Positions 32,481-41,623 are shown, counted from the first letter of the stretch. The stretch: DNA of 64,000 nucleotides from Flavobacteriales bacterium (GCA_016719225.1 JADKAN010000004.1:62001-126000), one strand, 5' to 3'. The notes: a model not told the origin generated them from the sequence alone. Translations and numbers: made by a program.

Positions 32481-33341
32481 TTATGCCCTATGCCCATGAG
32501 CTAGATCTCCCAGCTTGCAAGCCGTGCCCGCCAAAGCGGCATAGCTCGAATGAGCTAATGCATTCAGCTTGTTCTTCCGTCGGAACCACCAAACATCCTT
32601 CAGGAAGAGTGGGAAGTTGTGTCCGTTGAGCAGATCGAAGGCAATGGACATCGTGGGCTCCAAGGATTTCGCCGTATGCCAGATCCCGAACGGTATGAAG
32701 AGGGTTTCGCCCGGACCCACTGTGAAGGTGATGGGTGTTGCGTTGCGGTATAGTGGGAATTTCTCGTAGTCCGGGTTTTCGTGGTCAACGATCAATGACT
32801 TCCAGGGATCGTTGGGGTCCGGGTAGAGATATTTCTCCTGACCTCGCGGCCATACCGTGAACTGCTTATGCCCATAAAGCTGGTTTATCCACGCGCTCAA
32901 GTGATAATAATCCAAGTGGATGTAAGGGAATTTTCCGCCGGGGCCGCCTATGAAAAGCTCGATTGCGCCGCCCCAGTTCCCGCGAGCGAACATTGGATTT
33001 TGCAGCCAGTTCGGCTTGGCATAGTTCAGGCTGAGCGGTGTCAGCATGGTCATCACCTCGGGCAGTTGCGTATTCACATGGAATTTACACGGATACGGCA
33101 CCGGCCGCGAAGTATCCTTTCCCTCTACAAGGTCGAGGATCTCGTTCATGGTGTAATCCGTTCCGTTCACGTCGGTGTGCCTGTCGCCGTAGTTATTGCG
33201 GAACCATTCCGGGCAGAACGTGCCGTTCGCTTGCCAAACCTGGCTGGCATCGGTGAACACCAAAGGAACACCGGGTTTCCAGTGTTCTGCTATGAAGCGG
33301 TCATAGGTAAGATCCTTGATGGAAGTGCGCTTGATCTCCAT
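32481..33341 (-). CDS. Cupin-like JmjC-type Fe(II)/2-oxoglutarate hydroxylase candidate
   Basis: About 286 aa. The HxD iron-binding element is visible as HLDYYH and the distal His in GIWHTAKS. The surrounding IELFIGGPGGKFPYIHLD and GETLFIPFGIWH strands match the cupin_8/JmjC fold. The family hydroxylates protein or small-molecule substrates, and the 2-oxoglutarate-binding residue was not located by eye. The ATG at 33341 (MEIKRTSIKD) is preferred over one four codons earlier. The tail AHSSYAALAGTACKLGDL looks unconserved. Its upstream region holds a good promoter and a ten-base C/G homopolymer. Confidence 0.8.
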   Translation of the reverse strand: MEIKRTSIKDLTYDRFIAEHWKPGVPLVFTDASQVWQANGTFCPEWFRNNYGDRHTDVNGTDYTMNEILDLVEGKDTSRPVPYPCKFHVNTQLPEVMTMLTPLSLNYAKPNWLQNPMFARGNWGGAIELFIGGPGGKFPYIHLDYYHLSAWINQLYGHKQFTVWPRGQEKYLYPDPNDPWKSLIVDHENPDYEKFPLYRNATPITFTVGPGETLFIPFGIWHTAKSLEPTMSIAFDLLNGHNFPLFLKDVWWFRRKNKLNALAHSSYAALAGTACKLGDLAHGHRA

Positions 33342-33429
33342 GTTCGTATGCAAGTGCCTGTCTACGTATGGTTATCGGCAGGAGGTTTCAATAGTGTCGA
33401 CGCACATTGAACAAACCCTTATAACAAAC

Positions 33430-33461
33430 TAAATGTAATGTGCAAGCCATCCGGAGTGCAA
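33430..33461 (-). promoter_or_regulatory. Candidate promoter of the cupin-like gene (TTG - 21 nt - TACATTTA)
   Basis: On the minus strand TTG lies at 33461-33459 and TACATTTA at 33437-33430, separated by 21 bases, giving a leader of about 85 bases before the ATG at 33341. The pattern fits Bacteroidota -33/-7 elements loosely. Confidence 0.45.
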
Positions 33462-33480
33462 GTCCCGGTGCGATCAAGCG

Positions 33481-33490
33481 CCCCCCCCCC
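33481..33490. repeat. Homopolymer of ten C (ten G on the coding strand)
   Basis: Lies nine bases downstream of the kinase TGA and about 20 bases upstream of the candidate -33 box of the cupin-like gene. Tracts of this length are prone to slippage. Here they would change promoter-upstream spacing, not a reading frame. Confidence 0.6.
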
Positions 33491-33499
33491 GTGGTGCCG

Positions 33500-35278
33500 T
33501 CAGGCGGGGAAGGTCAAAGAGAAGCGCGTCCCCTTTCCCAGCTCGCTGTGTACCTCCATGTGTACACCGTGTGCATTAAGGATGGTGCGCGCTGAAGTGA
33601 GTCCAAGGCCCATGCCTCCGCGCCTGCCAGAGTAAAAGGCCTGGAAAAGGCGCTGAATGTTCTCCTGAGCGATCCCCTTGCCATTATCCTCCACGCATAT
33701 CTGCACCCTGTCACCCACTAACCCTGCCGTCAATTCAAGCTGTCCTTTGCCGGACTCCATCGCCTCAATGGCATTTATGCACAAGTTGGATAGTGCCACG
33801 CACAACATCGCCTCATCGGCCAATACGGTTTCCGCACCGGGCTTTATAATGATCCTTGAGGTCATGTGCTGGAGGTCCAGCCTATCCTGCACCGTTGCCA
33901 GCACCTGGGCCAGCAGGGCGTTCGTATCGCAACGGTACTTCGCGAGTTCCTTGATCTTGGAAGACTCCAATAGGTCATCGATCAAGCCGGCTATCCGCTT
34001 GATGTTACGGTGCAGGATCTCTGTGAAAGGGCGCACAGCATCCCGATCCGTACTGGAGAGTTCTTCCACCATTTGCTCCAACGCCATTTGGAGGTTGGTC
34101 AATGGGTTACGCACCTCATGTGCGATGGTTCGCGCGATGCCACCGGTAATGGCCAACCGGTCGCTCTCGGCCAAGAAGCCTTGGGCCCGTCGCGTCTCGG
34201 TGACATCTGTAACGGTGATCATAAATCCGTCCAAAAGCCGCAAGGCATGAAAATGGACCCAGTTGTCTGGCCGCTGTACCGAGCTGATCGTGTCCTCCAA
34301 CGGGGTTCCGCTCTCTACTACGTCCACCAAGCGCTCGAAAGTGCCATTCTCCCTCAGGCCTGGCATCACATCCAGCAATTTACGGCCCACGAGACCCTGA
34401 GTGCGACCACCGTAGAGGCGCTCGCTTTCCTGGTTGGTCAATAACCATTCAAAATCCGAGATCCTGCCTTTCTGGTCACGTAGGCTACGGAAGGCCATTA
34501 TGGAGCTGGGGGAACTGTCCAACACCCGCCGGAGCGAACGCTCAGCAAAGATCCTGGTGCTTACCTCCTCATCCAGCTGTACCACCTTGGCCTGGGTGTC
34601 GTTCTTCGCACGGTCCGCATCCTTCAATGCCCGGAAAAGGCGCCAGAATAACATGGCAGTGGCCGCAATGGCAAGGGCCGTGTAGATCAACAACATCAGC
34701 GGCGTGTCCGGCTTCAGTGATCTTTCAATGCGCTGATCACGGTCGCGGGCTTCTTCAATGGCTGCCGTAATGCGTGCTTGCTCTTGCCTAACGCGCTCCA
34801 TCAGGGCGTGGCCTTCGGAAAGCTGCGTCCGTTCATCTCCCTGTAATCCGATCGGCGAGGAGCGTTCGGCAAGGAACTGATCCTGTACCTGCTTCATCAT
34901 TGTTCGGGACAACGCGATGTACCCGTCCAGGTCCTCGTGAACAGCTCCAGCACGGTTCAATGAATCCAAACGCCTTATACTCCGGTCAACACCGGGTTGT
35001 GCGGCATTGAACGGAGCGAGCAAGGCCGTATCGTGCGTTAGGATGTAGCTACGCACTCCCGTCTGTGCATCCTTCAGGCCCGAGCCCAAAGCCTCTACTT
35101 CGTGCAGCACCGTATTGGCCTCCCGAGCACTTTCGCTTGCCGAGGTGAAGCGTTGGTATGTGCGATAGGTGGCGTACAACATGAGCAAAAGCAGCAGCAG
35201 AACACCGGAGTACAACCAGCGTAGCAATAACCGGTCACGTTGCCCACCCCTACCGGTCACTCGTCCTGTCTCTGCCAT
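33500..35278 (-). CDS. CHASE3/PAS sensor histidine kinase
   Basis: 592 aa. A transmembrane helix (about residues 20-40), a helical extracytoplasmic CHASE3-like sensor (about 45-190) and a second helix (LMLLIYTALAIAATAMLFW) precede a coiled coil and a PAS domain (about 245-375). The HisKA H-box is IARTIAHEVRNPLTNLQMALEQM. HATPase boxes are ALSNLCINAIEAM, VEDNGKGI and RGGMGLGLTSARTIL. It is the likely partner of the NtrC-type regulator just upstream (22-base gap, same strand). The signal is unknown. The gene ends close to the C10 tract. Confidence 0.9.
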   Translation of the reverse strand: MAETGRVTGRGGQRDRLLLRWLYSGVLLLLLLMLYATYRTYQRFTSASESAREANTVLHEVEALGSGLKDAQTGVRSYILTHDTALLAPFNAAQPGVDRSIRRLDSLNRAGAVHEDLDGYIALSRTMMKQVQDQFLAERSSPIGLQGDERTQLSEGHALMERVRQEQARITAAIEEARDRDQRIERSLKPDTPLMLLIYTALAIAATAMLFWRLFRALKDADRAKNDTQAKVVQLDEEVSTRIFAERSLRRVLDSSPSSIMAFRSLRDQKGRISDFEWLLTNQESERLYGGRTQGLVGRKLLDVMPGLRENGTFERLVDVVESGTPLEDTISSVQRPDNWVHFHALRLLDGFMITVTDVTETRRAQGFLAESDRLAITGGIARTIAHEVRNPLTNLQMALEQMVEELSSTDRDAVRPFTEILHRNIKRIAGLIDDLLESSKIKELAKYRCDTNALLAQVLATVQDRLDLQHMTSRIIIKPGAETVLADEAMLCVALSNLCINAIEAMESGKGQLELTAGLVGDRVQICVEDNGKGIAQENIQRLFQAFYSGRRGGMGLGLTSARTILNAHGVHMEVHSELGKGTRFSLTFPA

Positions 35279-35300
35279 CCTCAGCCATCCTGGAAAGCGA

Positions 35301-36692
35301 TCAAACCTCGATCCCGAAGGATTTCAACTTGTTGTAAAGTGTCTTCCTGTCGATGTTCAACATCTCGGCTGTCCGGGATTTATTGAAACCATTCCTTTCC
35401 AACGCCTTCAATATGGCCTGCTTTTCAGCGGAATGGGAGACTCCTTTCAAGCCATCGGAAAAGCCTGTTTGCGGCGCTCCCCTGTCCGGCTGCCTCGTTG
35501 CCGGCACTCCACTAATTACCTCGGCCGGAAGGCCGCTTAACTGCACCAGGCCATCACCTGTCAATAACACAGCCCGCTTCACCACGTTGCCGAGTTCCCT
35601 AAGATTACCGGGCCAAGTGTGCGCCAAAAGCAGGTCCTTCACTTTTGCGTCGAACCCGTCGATCTCTTTCCCCAATTGAGCATTCGCCTTATCCAGGAAA
35701 TGCCCTGCGAACACCAATATGTCCTCCGGGCGGTCGCGCAATGGCAGTAGGTCGATACTGAACTCATTAATGCGGTGCAGAAGGTCTTCCCGGAACCCCC
35801 CTTCAACAACGGCCTGCTTCAGGTCCTCATTCGTAGCGGCAAGGATCCTGACGTCAACGGCGATGTCCTTTTCGCCACCAACACGCTTGATCCGACGCTC
35901 CTGCAAAACCCGCAAGAGCTTAACTTGGTTCTCGTAGGATAAGTTGCCGATCTCGTCCAAGAACAACGTACCGCCTTCAGCCTGTTCAAAGCTGCCGCGC
36001 TTGTCCGCAACAGCTCCGGTGAACGCTCCTTTCACATGCCCGAACAACTCGCTACCCGCGAGATCTTTCGGCAATGCTCCGCAATCCACGGCTACAAAGG
36101 GTTTTGAACTCCGTTTGCTGCGCCGATGTATCTCTTTTGCCACGTACTCCTTTCCCGTTCCCGTATCCCCGGTGATCAGCACCGTCATGTTGGTAGGTGC
36201 CACCAAGGAAATATGTCCATCCATGCCAGCGGCATGTGCTCCGCTACCCTGAATGTATTCCGGCGTTGGCTTAGCACCTTGGGGCGACTTATTCAACTTG
36301 GGCGTCGCGGCAAGGAACTCTTCCGTTGGCGCGGCCAACGCATCCTTGATGCGCATAAGGATCTCATCCGGATAAAGCGGTTTTCCAACGTAGTCGAAGG
36401 CTCCTTTGCGCATCAATTCTACAGCCGTGCGCACATCGGAATAACCCGTGATGATGATCACTGCGGTTTCCCGCGCCACGCCTTTTATATGCTGCAACAT
36501 TTCCGCGCTGTCGGTATCCGGCAACCGGTGGTCGCATAATACCAGATCGTACCGGTGGCTTTTTAGCAATTCCTTCGCGGTGGAGCCACGCTGAGCGGTA
36601 TCCACATCATAGCCCTGCTTCTTCAGAAAGCGGTCCAACAAAGTGCAGATGTCAGCATCATCATCAATTACGAGCAAGCGGTGCTTGGCCAT
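35301..36692 (-). CDS. Sigma-54-dependent response regulator (NtrC family)
   Basis: 463 aa. Receiver domain with phospho-acceptor Asp54 (LVLCDHRLPD) and Lys in VGKPLYPDE; AAA+ domain with Walker A GDTGTGKE, the GAFTGA loop (contact with sigma-54) and Walker B TLFLDEIGN; C-terminal Fis-type helix-turn-helix (GFNKSRTAEMLNIDRKTLYNKLKSFGI). It therefore activates sigma-54 promoters after phosphorylation, presumably by the downstream CHASE3/PAS kinase. The target genes cannot be inferred. Confidence 0.93.
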   Translation of the reverse strand: MAKHRLLVIDDDADICTLLDRFLKKQGYDVDTAQRGSTAKELLKSHRYDLVLCDHRLPDTDSAEMLQHIKGVARETAVIIITGYSDVRTAVELMRKGAFDYVGKPLYPDEILMRIKDALAAPTEEFLAATPKLNKSPQGAKPTPEYIQGSGAHAAGMDGHISLVAPTNMTVLITGDTGTGKEYVAKEIHRRSKRSSKPFVAVDCGALPKDLAGSELFGHVKGAFTGAVADKRGSFEQAEGGTLFLDEIGNLSYENQVKLLRVLQERRIKRVGGEKDIAVDVRILAATNEDLKQAVVEGGFREDLLHRINEFSIDLLPLRDRPEDILVFAGHFLDKANAQLGKEIDGFDAKVKDLLLAHTWPGNLRELGNVVKRAVLLTGDGLVQLSGLPAEVISGVPATRQPDRGAPQTGFSDGLKGVSHSAEKQAILKALERNGFNKSRTAEMLNIDRKTLYNKLKSFGIEV

Positions 36693-36750
36693 GCGGAAAA
36701 TTCGAGTGGGTGGTGCACGGTGGGGTTCCGTACTAGTCCAGGATGGGCGA

Positions 36751-36758
36751 TAAAGATA
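36751..36758 (-). promoter_or_regulatory. -7-type box (TATCTTTA) for the response regulator
   Basis: TAnnTTTr on the minus strand, about 60 bases before the ATG at 36692. The rest of the 300-bp gap 36693-36995 holds the mnmG leader, a parS-like site and no gene. Confidence 0.4.
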
Positions 36759-36912
36759 CGTGGGCGATTGTTCTATATATAAGTGCCGTTGCGAATCTGT
36801 GTTGCAGACTGTCCACAGCAGCTACTACGCATCACTCTGGTAAACTGCTCAATCGAGTGGCTCTACATGCCAATACCTGTGTGGTCATACTTATTTCGCC
36901 CGCATCACGGCG

Positions 36913-36920
36913 TAAATTTG
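36913..36920 (+). promoter_or_regulatory. -7-type box (TAAATTTG) upstream of mnmG
   Basis: A perfect TAnnTTTG, 75 bases before the ATG at 36996. A message from it would have a leader that includes the parS-like palindrome. Confidence 0.45.
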
Positions 36921-36977
36921 CCGTCCACAAGAGCTTTTGACATTTTAACATCTTGATTCACAGCACATTAATCCACC

Positions 36978-36993
36978 TGTTCCACGTGGAACA
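36978..36993. promoter_or_regulatory. parS-like site 1 (TGTTCCACGTGGAACA)
   Basis: A perfect 16-bp palindrome that fits the general ParB/Spo0J consensus TGTTnCACGTGnAACA. Located two bases upstream of the mnmG start codon. Confidence 0.8.
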
Positions 36994-36995
36994 TC

Positions 36996-38891
36996 ATGAG
37001 TTACCTTGAACAATATGATGTTGTCGTGGTTGGCGCCGGCCATGCTGGCTGCGAGGCAGCGGCTGCTGCAGCCAACTTGGGAAGTTCCGTTCTCCTGATA
37101 ACCATGAACATGGGCGTCATCGCCCAAATGAGTTGCAACCCCGCTATGGGGGGGGTTGGCAAGGGTCAGATCGTTCGTGAGATAGACGCTCTTGGGGGAT
37201 ACTCGGGTATTGTAAGCGATATCAGCACCGTGCAATTCCGCATGCTCAACAAGAGCAAAGGTCCAGCTATGTGGAGTCCAAGAACTCAAAATGACCGTGA
37301 ACTCTTTGCACATACCTGGAGGAAGAAACTGGAAGAATGTCCTAATGTTCACTTCCGCCAAGACACTGTTACCGGTATAGACGTTGAAAAAGACTTCGAC
37401 GGCCTCACACGCGTTCGCGGTGTAAAAACGGGTGTAGGCCGTTCTATATCCTGTAGGTCAGTGATCCTTACTAATGGCACCTTCTTGAGCGCTGTAATGC
37501 ATATCGGCGAGAAGCAATTCGGCGGCGGACGGTCGGGAGAAAAAGCAGCATACGGCATAACAGAACAACTTGTTAAGCTCGGTTTCGAGACGGGTAGGAT
37601 GAAGACCGGGACACCACCAAGAGTGGATGGCCGAAGTATTGACTATAGCATTCTGGAAGAGCAGCGGGGAGACGACAAGCCCTCTAAATTCAGCTTCTCT
37701 CCTGAAACATCATCGGCCAAGAAGCAACTCAGTTGCTGGATCACTCATACTAATACCGAAGTCCACGACATCCTGCGCACCGGCTTCGATCGTAGCCCTA
37801 TGTTCTCTGGACGCATCCAAGGGCAAGGACCGCGCTATTGTCCGAGTATCGAGGATAAGATCGATCGGTTTGCCTCTAAGGATAGTCATCAGATCTTCGT
37901 GGAGCCCGAAGGATGGAATACGGTTGAAACCTATATCAACGGTTTTAGCACAAGCCTACCAGAAGAAGTCCAAACAGCAGCCTTACGTAAATTACCGGGC
38001 TTCGCTAATGCACGTATATTTCGTCCGGGTTACGCCGTAGAGTATGACTACTTTCCCCCGACCCAGCTGCGCCACACGCTGGAAACAAAGCTCGTGGAGG
38101 GGCTCTATTTCGCAGGACAGATAAATGGAACTACCGGTTACGAAGAAGCAGCGTGCCAGGGACTGATCGCAGGCATAAATGCTCATTCCAAATTGGTGGA
38201 AAAGGCACCGTTCGTACTCGCCCGGGACCAAGCATATATCGGCGTTTTGATCGACGACCTTATTACCAAGGGCACCGAAGAACCCTACCGGATGTTCACT
38301 AGTCGTGCAGAGTTCCGTATCCTGCTCCGACAAGATAATGCAGATGAACGCCTCACCCCCCTTGCGCACGATCTTGGCCTAGCAGATGACAAACGCATGC
38401 TTCGTTTGTCTCAAAAAAGAGAATTTTGTAAGAAACTCGCTACTGCGCTTCAGACCGAAAGTGTTAGCCCTGGATCGGCAAATGCTGCGATCGTTCCACG
38501 TGGAACAGAGGCCATAAAGCAAAAGGTGAAACTGAACACTCTACTCTTAAGACCTCAGCTTTCATTCACCGACCTCGAATCATTATCTCCTTCGCTTTTA
38601 GATCTTACTCACACGTTCGGCAGCTTGCGACAAGAAGTAACCGAACAGGTCGAGATCCAGATGAAGTATGACGGTTACATCACGAAAGAGCGAGACATGG
38701 CAGATCGCCTCGTACGCCTTGAGAGCCTTCCACTTCAGGGCGATATGCCATATGAAAAACTAACATCACTATCGATCGAGGCTCGCCAGAAGCTCGGCAA
38801 GATCCAACCAAGTACTTTGGGTCAAGCTTCACGCATAAGCGGCATTTCGCCAGCAGACATCAGCGTTCTCTTGGTCTACCTCGGACGGTAA
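36996..38891 (+). CDS. mnmG: tRNA uridine-5-carboxymethylaminomethyl(34) synthesis enzyme MnmG
   Basis: 631 aa. The N-terminal FAD-binding segment is YDVVVVGAGHAGCEAAAAAANLG, and GidA signatures GPAMWSPRTQNDR, GGGRSGEKAAYGITEQL, RMKTGTPPRVDGRSID and GTTGYEEAACQGLIAGINA are all present. The C-terminal RNA-binding helical domain is complete, ending in SRISGISPADISVLLVYLGR. With MnmE it modifies the wobble uridine of several tRNAs. A parS-like palindrome lies before the start, one inside the coding sequence and one after the stop. Base composition appears lower in GC than neighbouring operons. Confidence 0.97.
   Translation: MSYLEQYDVVVVGAGHAGCEAAAAAANLGSSVLLITMNMGVIAQMSCNPAMGGVGKGQIVREIDALGGYSGIVSDISTVQFRMLNKSKGPAMWSPRTQNDRELFAHTWRKKLEECPNVHFRQDTVTGIDVEKDFDGLTRVRGVKTGVGRSISCRSVILTNGTFLSAVMHIGEKQFGGGRSGEKAAYGITEQLVKLGFETGRMKTGTPPRVDGRSIDYSILEEQRGDDKPSKFSFSPETSSAKKQLSCWITHTNTEVHDILRTGFDRSPMFSGRIQGQGPRYCPSIEDKIDRFASKDSHQIFVEPEGWNTVETYINGFSTSLPEEVQTAALRKLPGFANARIFRPGYAVEYDYFPPTQLRHTLETKLVEGLYFAGQINGTTGYEEAACQGLIAGINAHSKLVEKAPFVLARDQAYIGVLIDDLITKGTEEPYRMFTSRAEFRILLRQDNADERLTPLAHDLGLADDKRMLRLSQKREFCKKLATALQTESVSPGSANAAIVPRGTEAIKQKVKLNTLLLRPQLSFTDLESLSPSLLDLTHTFGSLRQEVTEQVEIQMKYDGYITKERDMADRLVRLESLPLQGDMPYEKLTSLSIEARQKLGKIQPSTLGQASRISGISPADISVLLVYLGR
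38492..38507. promoter_or_regulatory. parS-like site 2 (CGTTCCACGTGGAACA)
   Basis: 15 of 16 bases match the palindrome at 36978. It lies inside mnmG, so it has been kept despite coding constraints (codons around IVPRGTE). Confidence 0.75.
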
Positions 38892-38899
38892 TCATCGAT

Positions 38900-38915
38900 C
38901 GTTCCACGTGGAACA
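38900..38915. promoter_or_regulatory. parS-like site 3 (CGTTCCACGTGGAACA)
   Basis: The same 16 bases as site 2, in the gap between mnmG and the methyltransferase, ending five bases before the methyltransferase ATG. Confidence 0.75.
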
Positions 38916-38920
38916 ACCTC

Positions 38921-39805
38921 ATGGAAACAGTAGCAATTTGCCCCCTGTGCGCTAGTAAAGAGCTTTCATTTGCATTCCACGCCGTGGACAATACCGTTAC
39001 CCATGAACAATTCTCTGTTCACCTATGTGCGAATTGTTCATTTCTGTTTACCTCTCCACGACCGGAACAAGATTCTATTGGAGCTTACTACCTTTCCAAC
39101 AATTACATTTCCCACACTGAAACAGCACAGGGCCTGCAGGACCGAGTGTATCACTTTGTCCGAAGGAGAGCGTTAAAAGGCAAGTACAAGCTTGTGGCTA
39201 GGTACGCACCTGAAGGCGCACTTTTGGACGTTGGCTGCGGTACAGGGGATTTCTTGGCTTACATGGCCGAGCACAATTACGCTGTTCAAGGAGTAGAGGT
39301 CAGTTCGGATGCACGGAAGATCACAGCCAAGAAGAACCTTCGAGTTGCTGCTCACTTAGATACCCTTCCCGATAATGACACCTTCAACATTATCACTCTA
39401 TGGCACGTTCTGGAGCATGTTCCATCCCCTCGTGCCACTTTGCTGCAATTACATACCCGATGTGCAACTGGCGCCCTTCTTGTAATAGCGGTTCCAGATC
39501 ATGAAAGCTGGGATGCACAACACTACGGTGCAAATTGGGCAGCCTGGGACGTACCACGCCACCTGTCACACTTTAGTAGACAGGATGTGAAAAACCTGTT
39601 GAAGCAAACAGGATTTGAGTTGTTAAACATAAAACCCATGTGGTTTGATGCTCCGTACGTCAGCATGCTAAGTGAACAAAACAACGGACACGGAAAACTG
39701 GTGTCCATGCTTAAAGGATGGACGATCGGACTTTGGTCCAACATCATCCCTCTCATCTCAGATCGCCCCACGTCCAGCACACTTTACGTTGCACGAAAAG
39801 CCTGA
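38921..39805 (+). CDS. Class I SAM-dependent methyltransferase with N-terminal Zn-ribbon-like Cys pairs
   Basis: 294 aa. Two Cys pairs (ICPLCA and LCANCS) near the N-terminus suggest a zinc knuckle. The SAM-binding motif is LLDVGCGTGDFL and the family block IITLWHVLEHVPSPRATL follows. Such proteins often follow mnmG in Flavobacteriales, as I recall. The substrate is unknown; related Zn-ribbon methyltransferases act on sugars or small molecules. It starts 29 bases after the mnmG stop, with a parS-like site in between. Confidence 0.85.
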   Translation: METVAICPLCASKELSFAFHAVDNTVTHEQFSVHLCANCSFLFTSPRPEQDSIGAYYLSNNYISHTETAQGLQDRVYHFVRRRALKGKYKLVARYAPEGALLDVGCGTGDFLAYMAEHNYAVQGVEVSSDARKITAKKNLRVAAHLDTLPDNDTFNIITLWHVLEHVPSPRATLLQLHTRCATGALLVIAVPDHESWDAQHYGANWAAWDVPRHLSHFSRQDVKNLLKQTGFELLNIKPMWFDAPYVSMLSEQNNGHGKLVSMLKGWTIGLWSNIIPLISDRPTSSTLYVARKA

Positions 39806-39985
39806 GGCTCCAGAAGGTGCCTTGTCTGTGTTCTCCGGCGTTTCTCCACTTGGCTGGTATGGTACCTATCGCGTAAGACCGAACGCCCTTCAAATGCAAA
39901 ATGCGGGCCTCAATATAATCTGCTGATTATCAACAGCTTACTTGATTGAGGTGCTTTTCGACTTAGACCCCTCTTTTAACCTCCG

Positions 39986-39993
39986 TACCTTCG
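39986..39993 (+). promoter_or_regulatory. -7-type box (TACCTTCG) upstream of aldehyde dehydrogenase
   Basis: TAnnTTyG pattern 23 bases before the ATG at 40017. The rest of 39806-39985 shows no gene. Confidence 0.4.
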
Positions 39994-40016
39994 CGCTCCA
40001 AAAATCCAGTCTTGCT

Positions 40017-41573
40017 ATGAGCACTTTAACTGCCACTTCCCACATTTCCGATCTCCTGACACAATGGGACATCACCGAAAACAATTCCGGCGTTTCCACG
40101 GGGGAAAAATGGCTGAAGGGAGAGGGGGAGTTGCTCACCTCGGTCTCACCTGTGGACGGTGCAACGATCGCCTCTGTTCGTGGTGCTTCCAAGGCGGAAT
40201 ATGATCAGGCTGTGAATACCGCACACACTGCCTTTTTGGAATGGCGTAACTGGCCAGCCCCAAAGCGCGGCGAGGTGGTGCGTCAATTCGGCGAAGAACT
40301 TCGTAAACACAAAGCGGAGCTGGGGAAATTGGTGAGTTATGAAATGGGAAAGAGCTACCAGGAAGGTCTCGGCGAGGTACAGGAAATGATCGACATCTGT
40401 GACTTTGCAGTTGGGCTTTCCCGCCAGCTGCACGGCCTCACCATGCACAGCGAACGTCCGGATCATCGCATGTACGAACAGTGGCATGCCATCGGCCCGG
40501 TGGGTATCATCAGCGCATTCAACTTTCCTGTGGCAGTGTGGGCATGGAATACGGCCTTGGCTTGGGTTTGTGGAGACACCTGCATTTGGAAGCCCAGCGA
40601 GAAGACACCACTGTGCGGCATTGCGTGCCAAACCATAGCGGCTGAAGTACTGGCCCGGAACAAAGCACCCGAAGGGGTATCCGTACTTATCAATGGTGGC
40701 CGTGAAGTAGGGGAGTGGCTCAGTCACGACGAGCGCATTCCTTTGGTGAGCGCCACGGGCAGTACCCGCATGGGTAAAGCCGTAGGTGCTGCAGTGGGTC
40801 AGCGTTTAGGGCGTTCGCTTTTGGAACTGGGCGGTAACAACGCCATTATCATTTCTGAAAAAGCCGACCTCGACATTGCCATGCACGCCTCACTCTTCGG
40901 TGCGGTGGGCACATGTGGTCAGCGCTGCACATCCACCCGCAGGCTAATCATACACGAGTCGGTCTTTGCGGCTTTCACCCAAAAATTGGTGAAAGCATAC
41001 GGACAACTGCGCATCGGCGATCCGCTCGATGAGAATAACCATGTGGGTCCGTTGATCGATAAGGCCGCTGTGGACATGTATCTCAAAGCGTTGAATGCCG
41101 CTAAGGATCAAGGTGGGGAAATGCTGGTTGAAGGTGGTTTGCTTACCGGTGAGGGCTACGAAAGCGGATGTTACGTAAAGCCGGCCATTATTGAGGTGAA
41201 GCCCGAAATGGCCATCGTACAACAGGAGACCTTCGCACCCATCTTGTACGTAATGCGATATAAAGGCGAGGTTGCCAATGCCATCGCAGTTCAGAACAAC
41301 GTGAAACAAGGTCTATCATCCGCATTAATGACCTTGGATATGCGCGAAATGGAACGTTTCCTCAGCGTAGCCGGGAGCGATTGTGGCATTGCCAATGTGA
41401 ACATCGGCACGAGCGGCGCGGAGATCGGTGGTGCCTTCGGCGGCGAGAAGGAGACCGGGGGCGGACGCGAAAGTGGATCCGATGCTTGGAAAGCCTACAT
41501 GCGGCGCCAGACCAACACCATCAACTACGGTAGTACCGTACCACTGGCACAAGGTATTAAGTTCGACCTCTGA
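40017..41573 (+). CDS. ALDH7-type aldehyde dehydrogenase (aminoadipate-semialdehyde dehydrogenase-like)
   Basis: 518 aa. The translation closely follows human ALDH7A1/antiquitin as I remember it: PAPKRGEVVRQFGEELR, EVQEMIDICDFAVGLSRQL, GIISAFNFPVAVWAWN, RLGRSLLELGGNNAII with the general-base Glu, CGQRCTSTRRLIIHES with the catalytic Cys, and the C-terminal SGAEIGGAFGGEK plus RESGSDAWKAYMRR. The family oxidises alpha-aminoadipate semialdehyde in lysine breakdown and detoxifies other aldehydes. The ATG at 40017 is preferred to a TTG far upstream because it sits behind a -7 box and matches family length. No other lysine-degradation genes are adjacent. Confidence 0.92.
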   Translation: MSTLTATSHISDLLTQWDITENNSGVSTGEKWLKGEGELLTSVSPVDGATIASVRGASKAEYDQAVNTAHTAFLEWRNWPAPKRGEVVRQFGEELRKHKAELGKLVSYEMGKSYQEGLGEVQEMIDICDFAVGLSRQLHGLTMHSERPDHRMYEQWHAIGPVGIISAFNFPVAVWAWNTALAWVCGDTCIWKPSEKTPLCGIACQTIAAEVLARNKAPEGVSVLINGGREVGEWLSHDERIPLVSATGSTRMGKAVGAAVGQRLGRSLLELGGNNAIIISEKADLDIAMHASLFGAVGTCGQRCTSTRRLIIHESVFAAFTQKLVKAYGQLRIGDPLDENNHVGPLIDKAAVDMYLKALNAAKDQGGEMLVEGGLLTGEGYESGCYVKPAIIEVKPEMAIVQQETFAPILYVMRYKGEVANAIAVQNNVKQGLSSALMTLDMREMERFLSVAGSDCGIANVNIGTSGAEIGGAFGGEKETGGGRESGSDAWKAYMRRQTNTINYGSTVPLAQGIKFDL

Positions 41574-41623
41574 TCATTTATCAGCGGTCCGCTGCAAGCG
41601 GTATCGTCCGCCCTCAAATCCTC

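Noticed and set aside
36693..36995. Possible oriC in the gap before mnmG
   Set aside because: Only weak DnaA-box resemblances (GTCCACAG, GTCCACAA), no cluster and no strong AT-rich unwinding zone. The parS cluster suggests proximity, not the origin itself.
37143..37155. Eight-G run in mnmG as a phase-variation tract
   Set aside because: It encodes the conserved GGVGKG-like turn of MnmG in an essential-type gene and the frame is intact.
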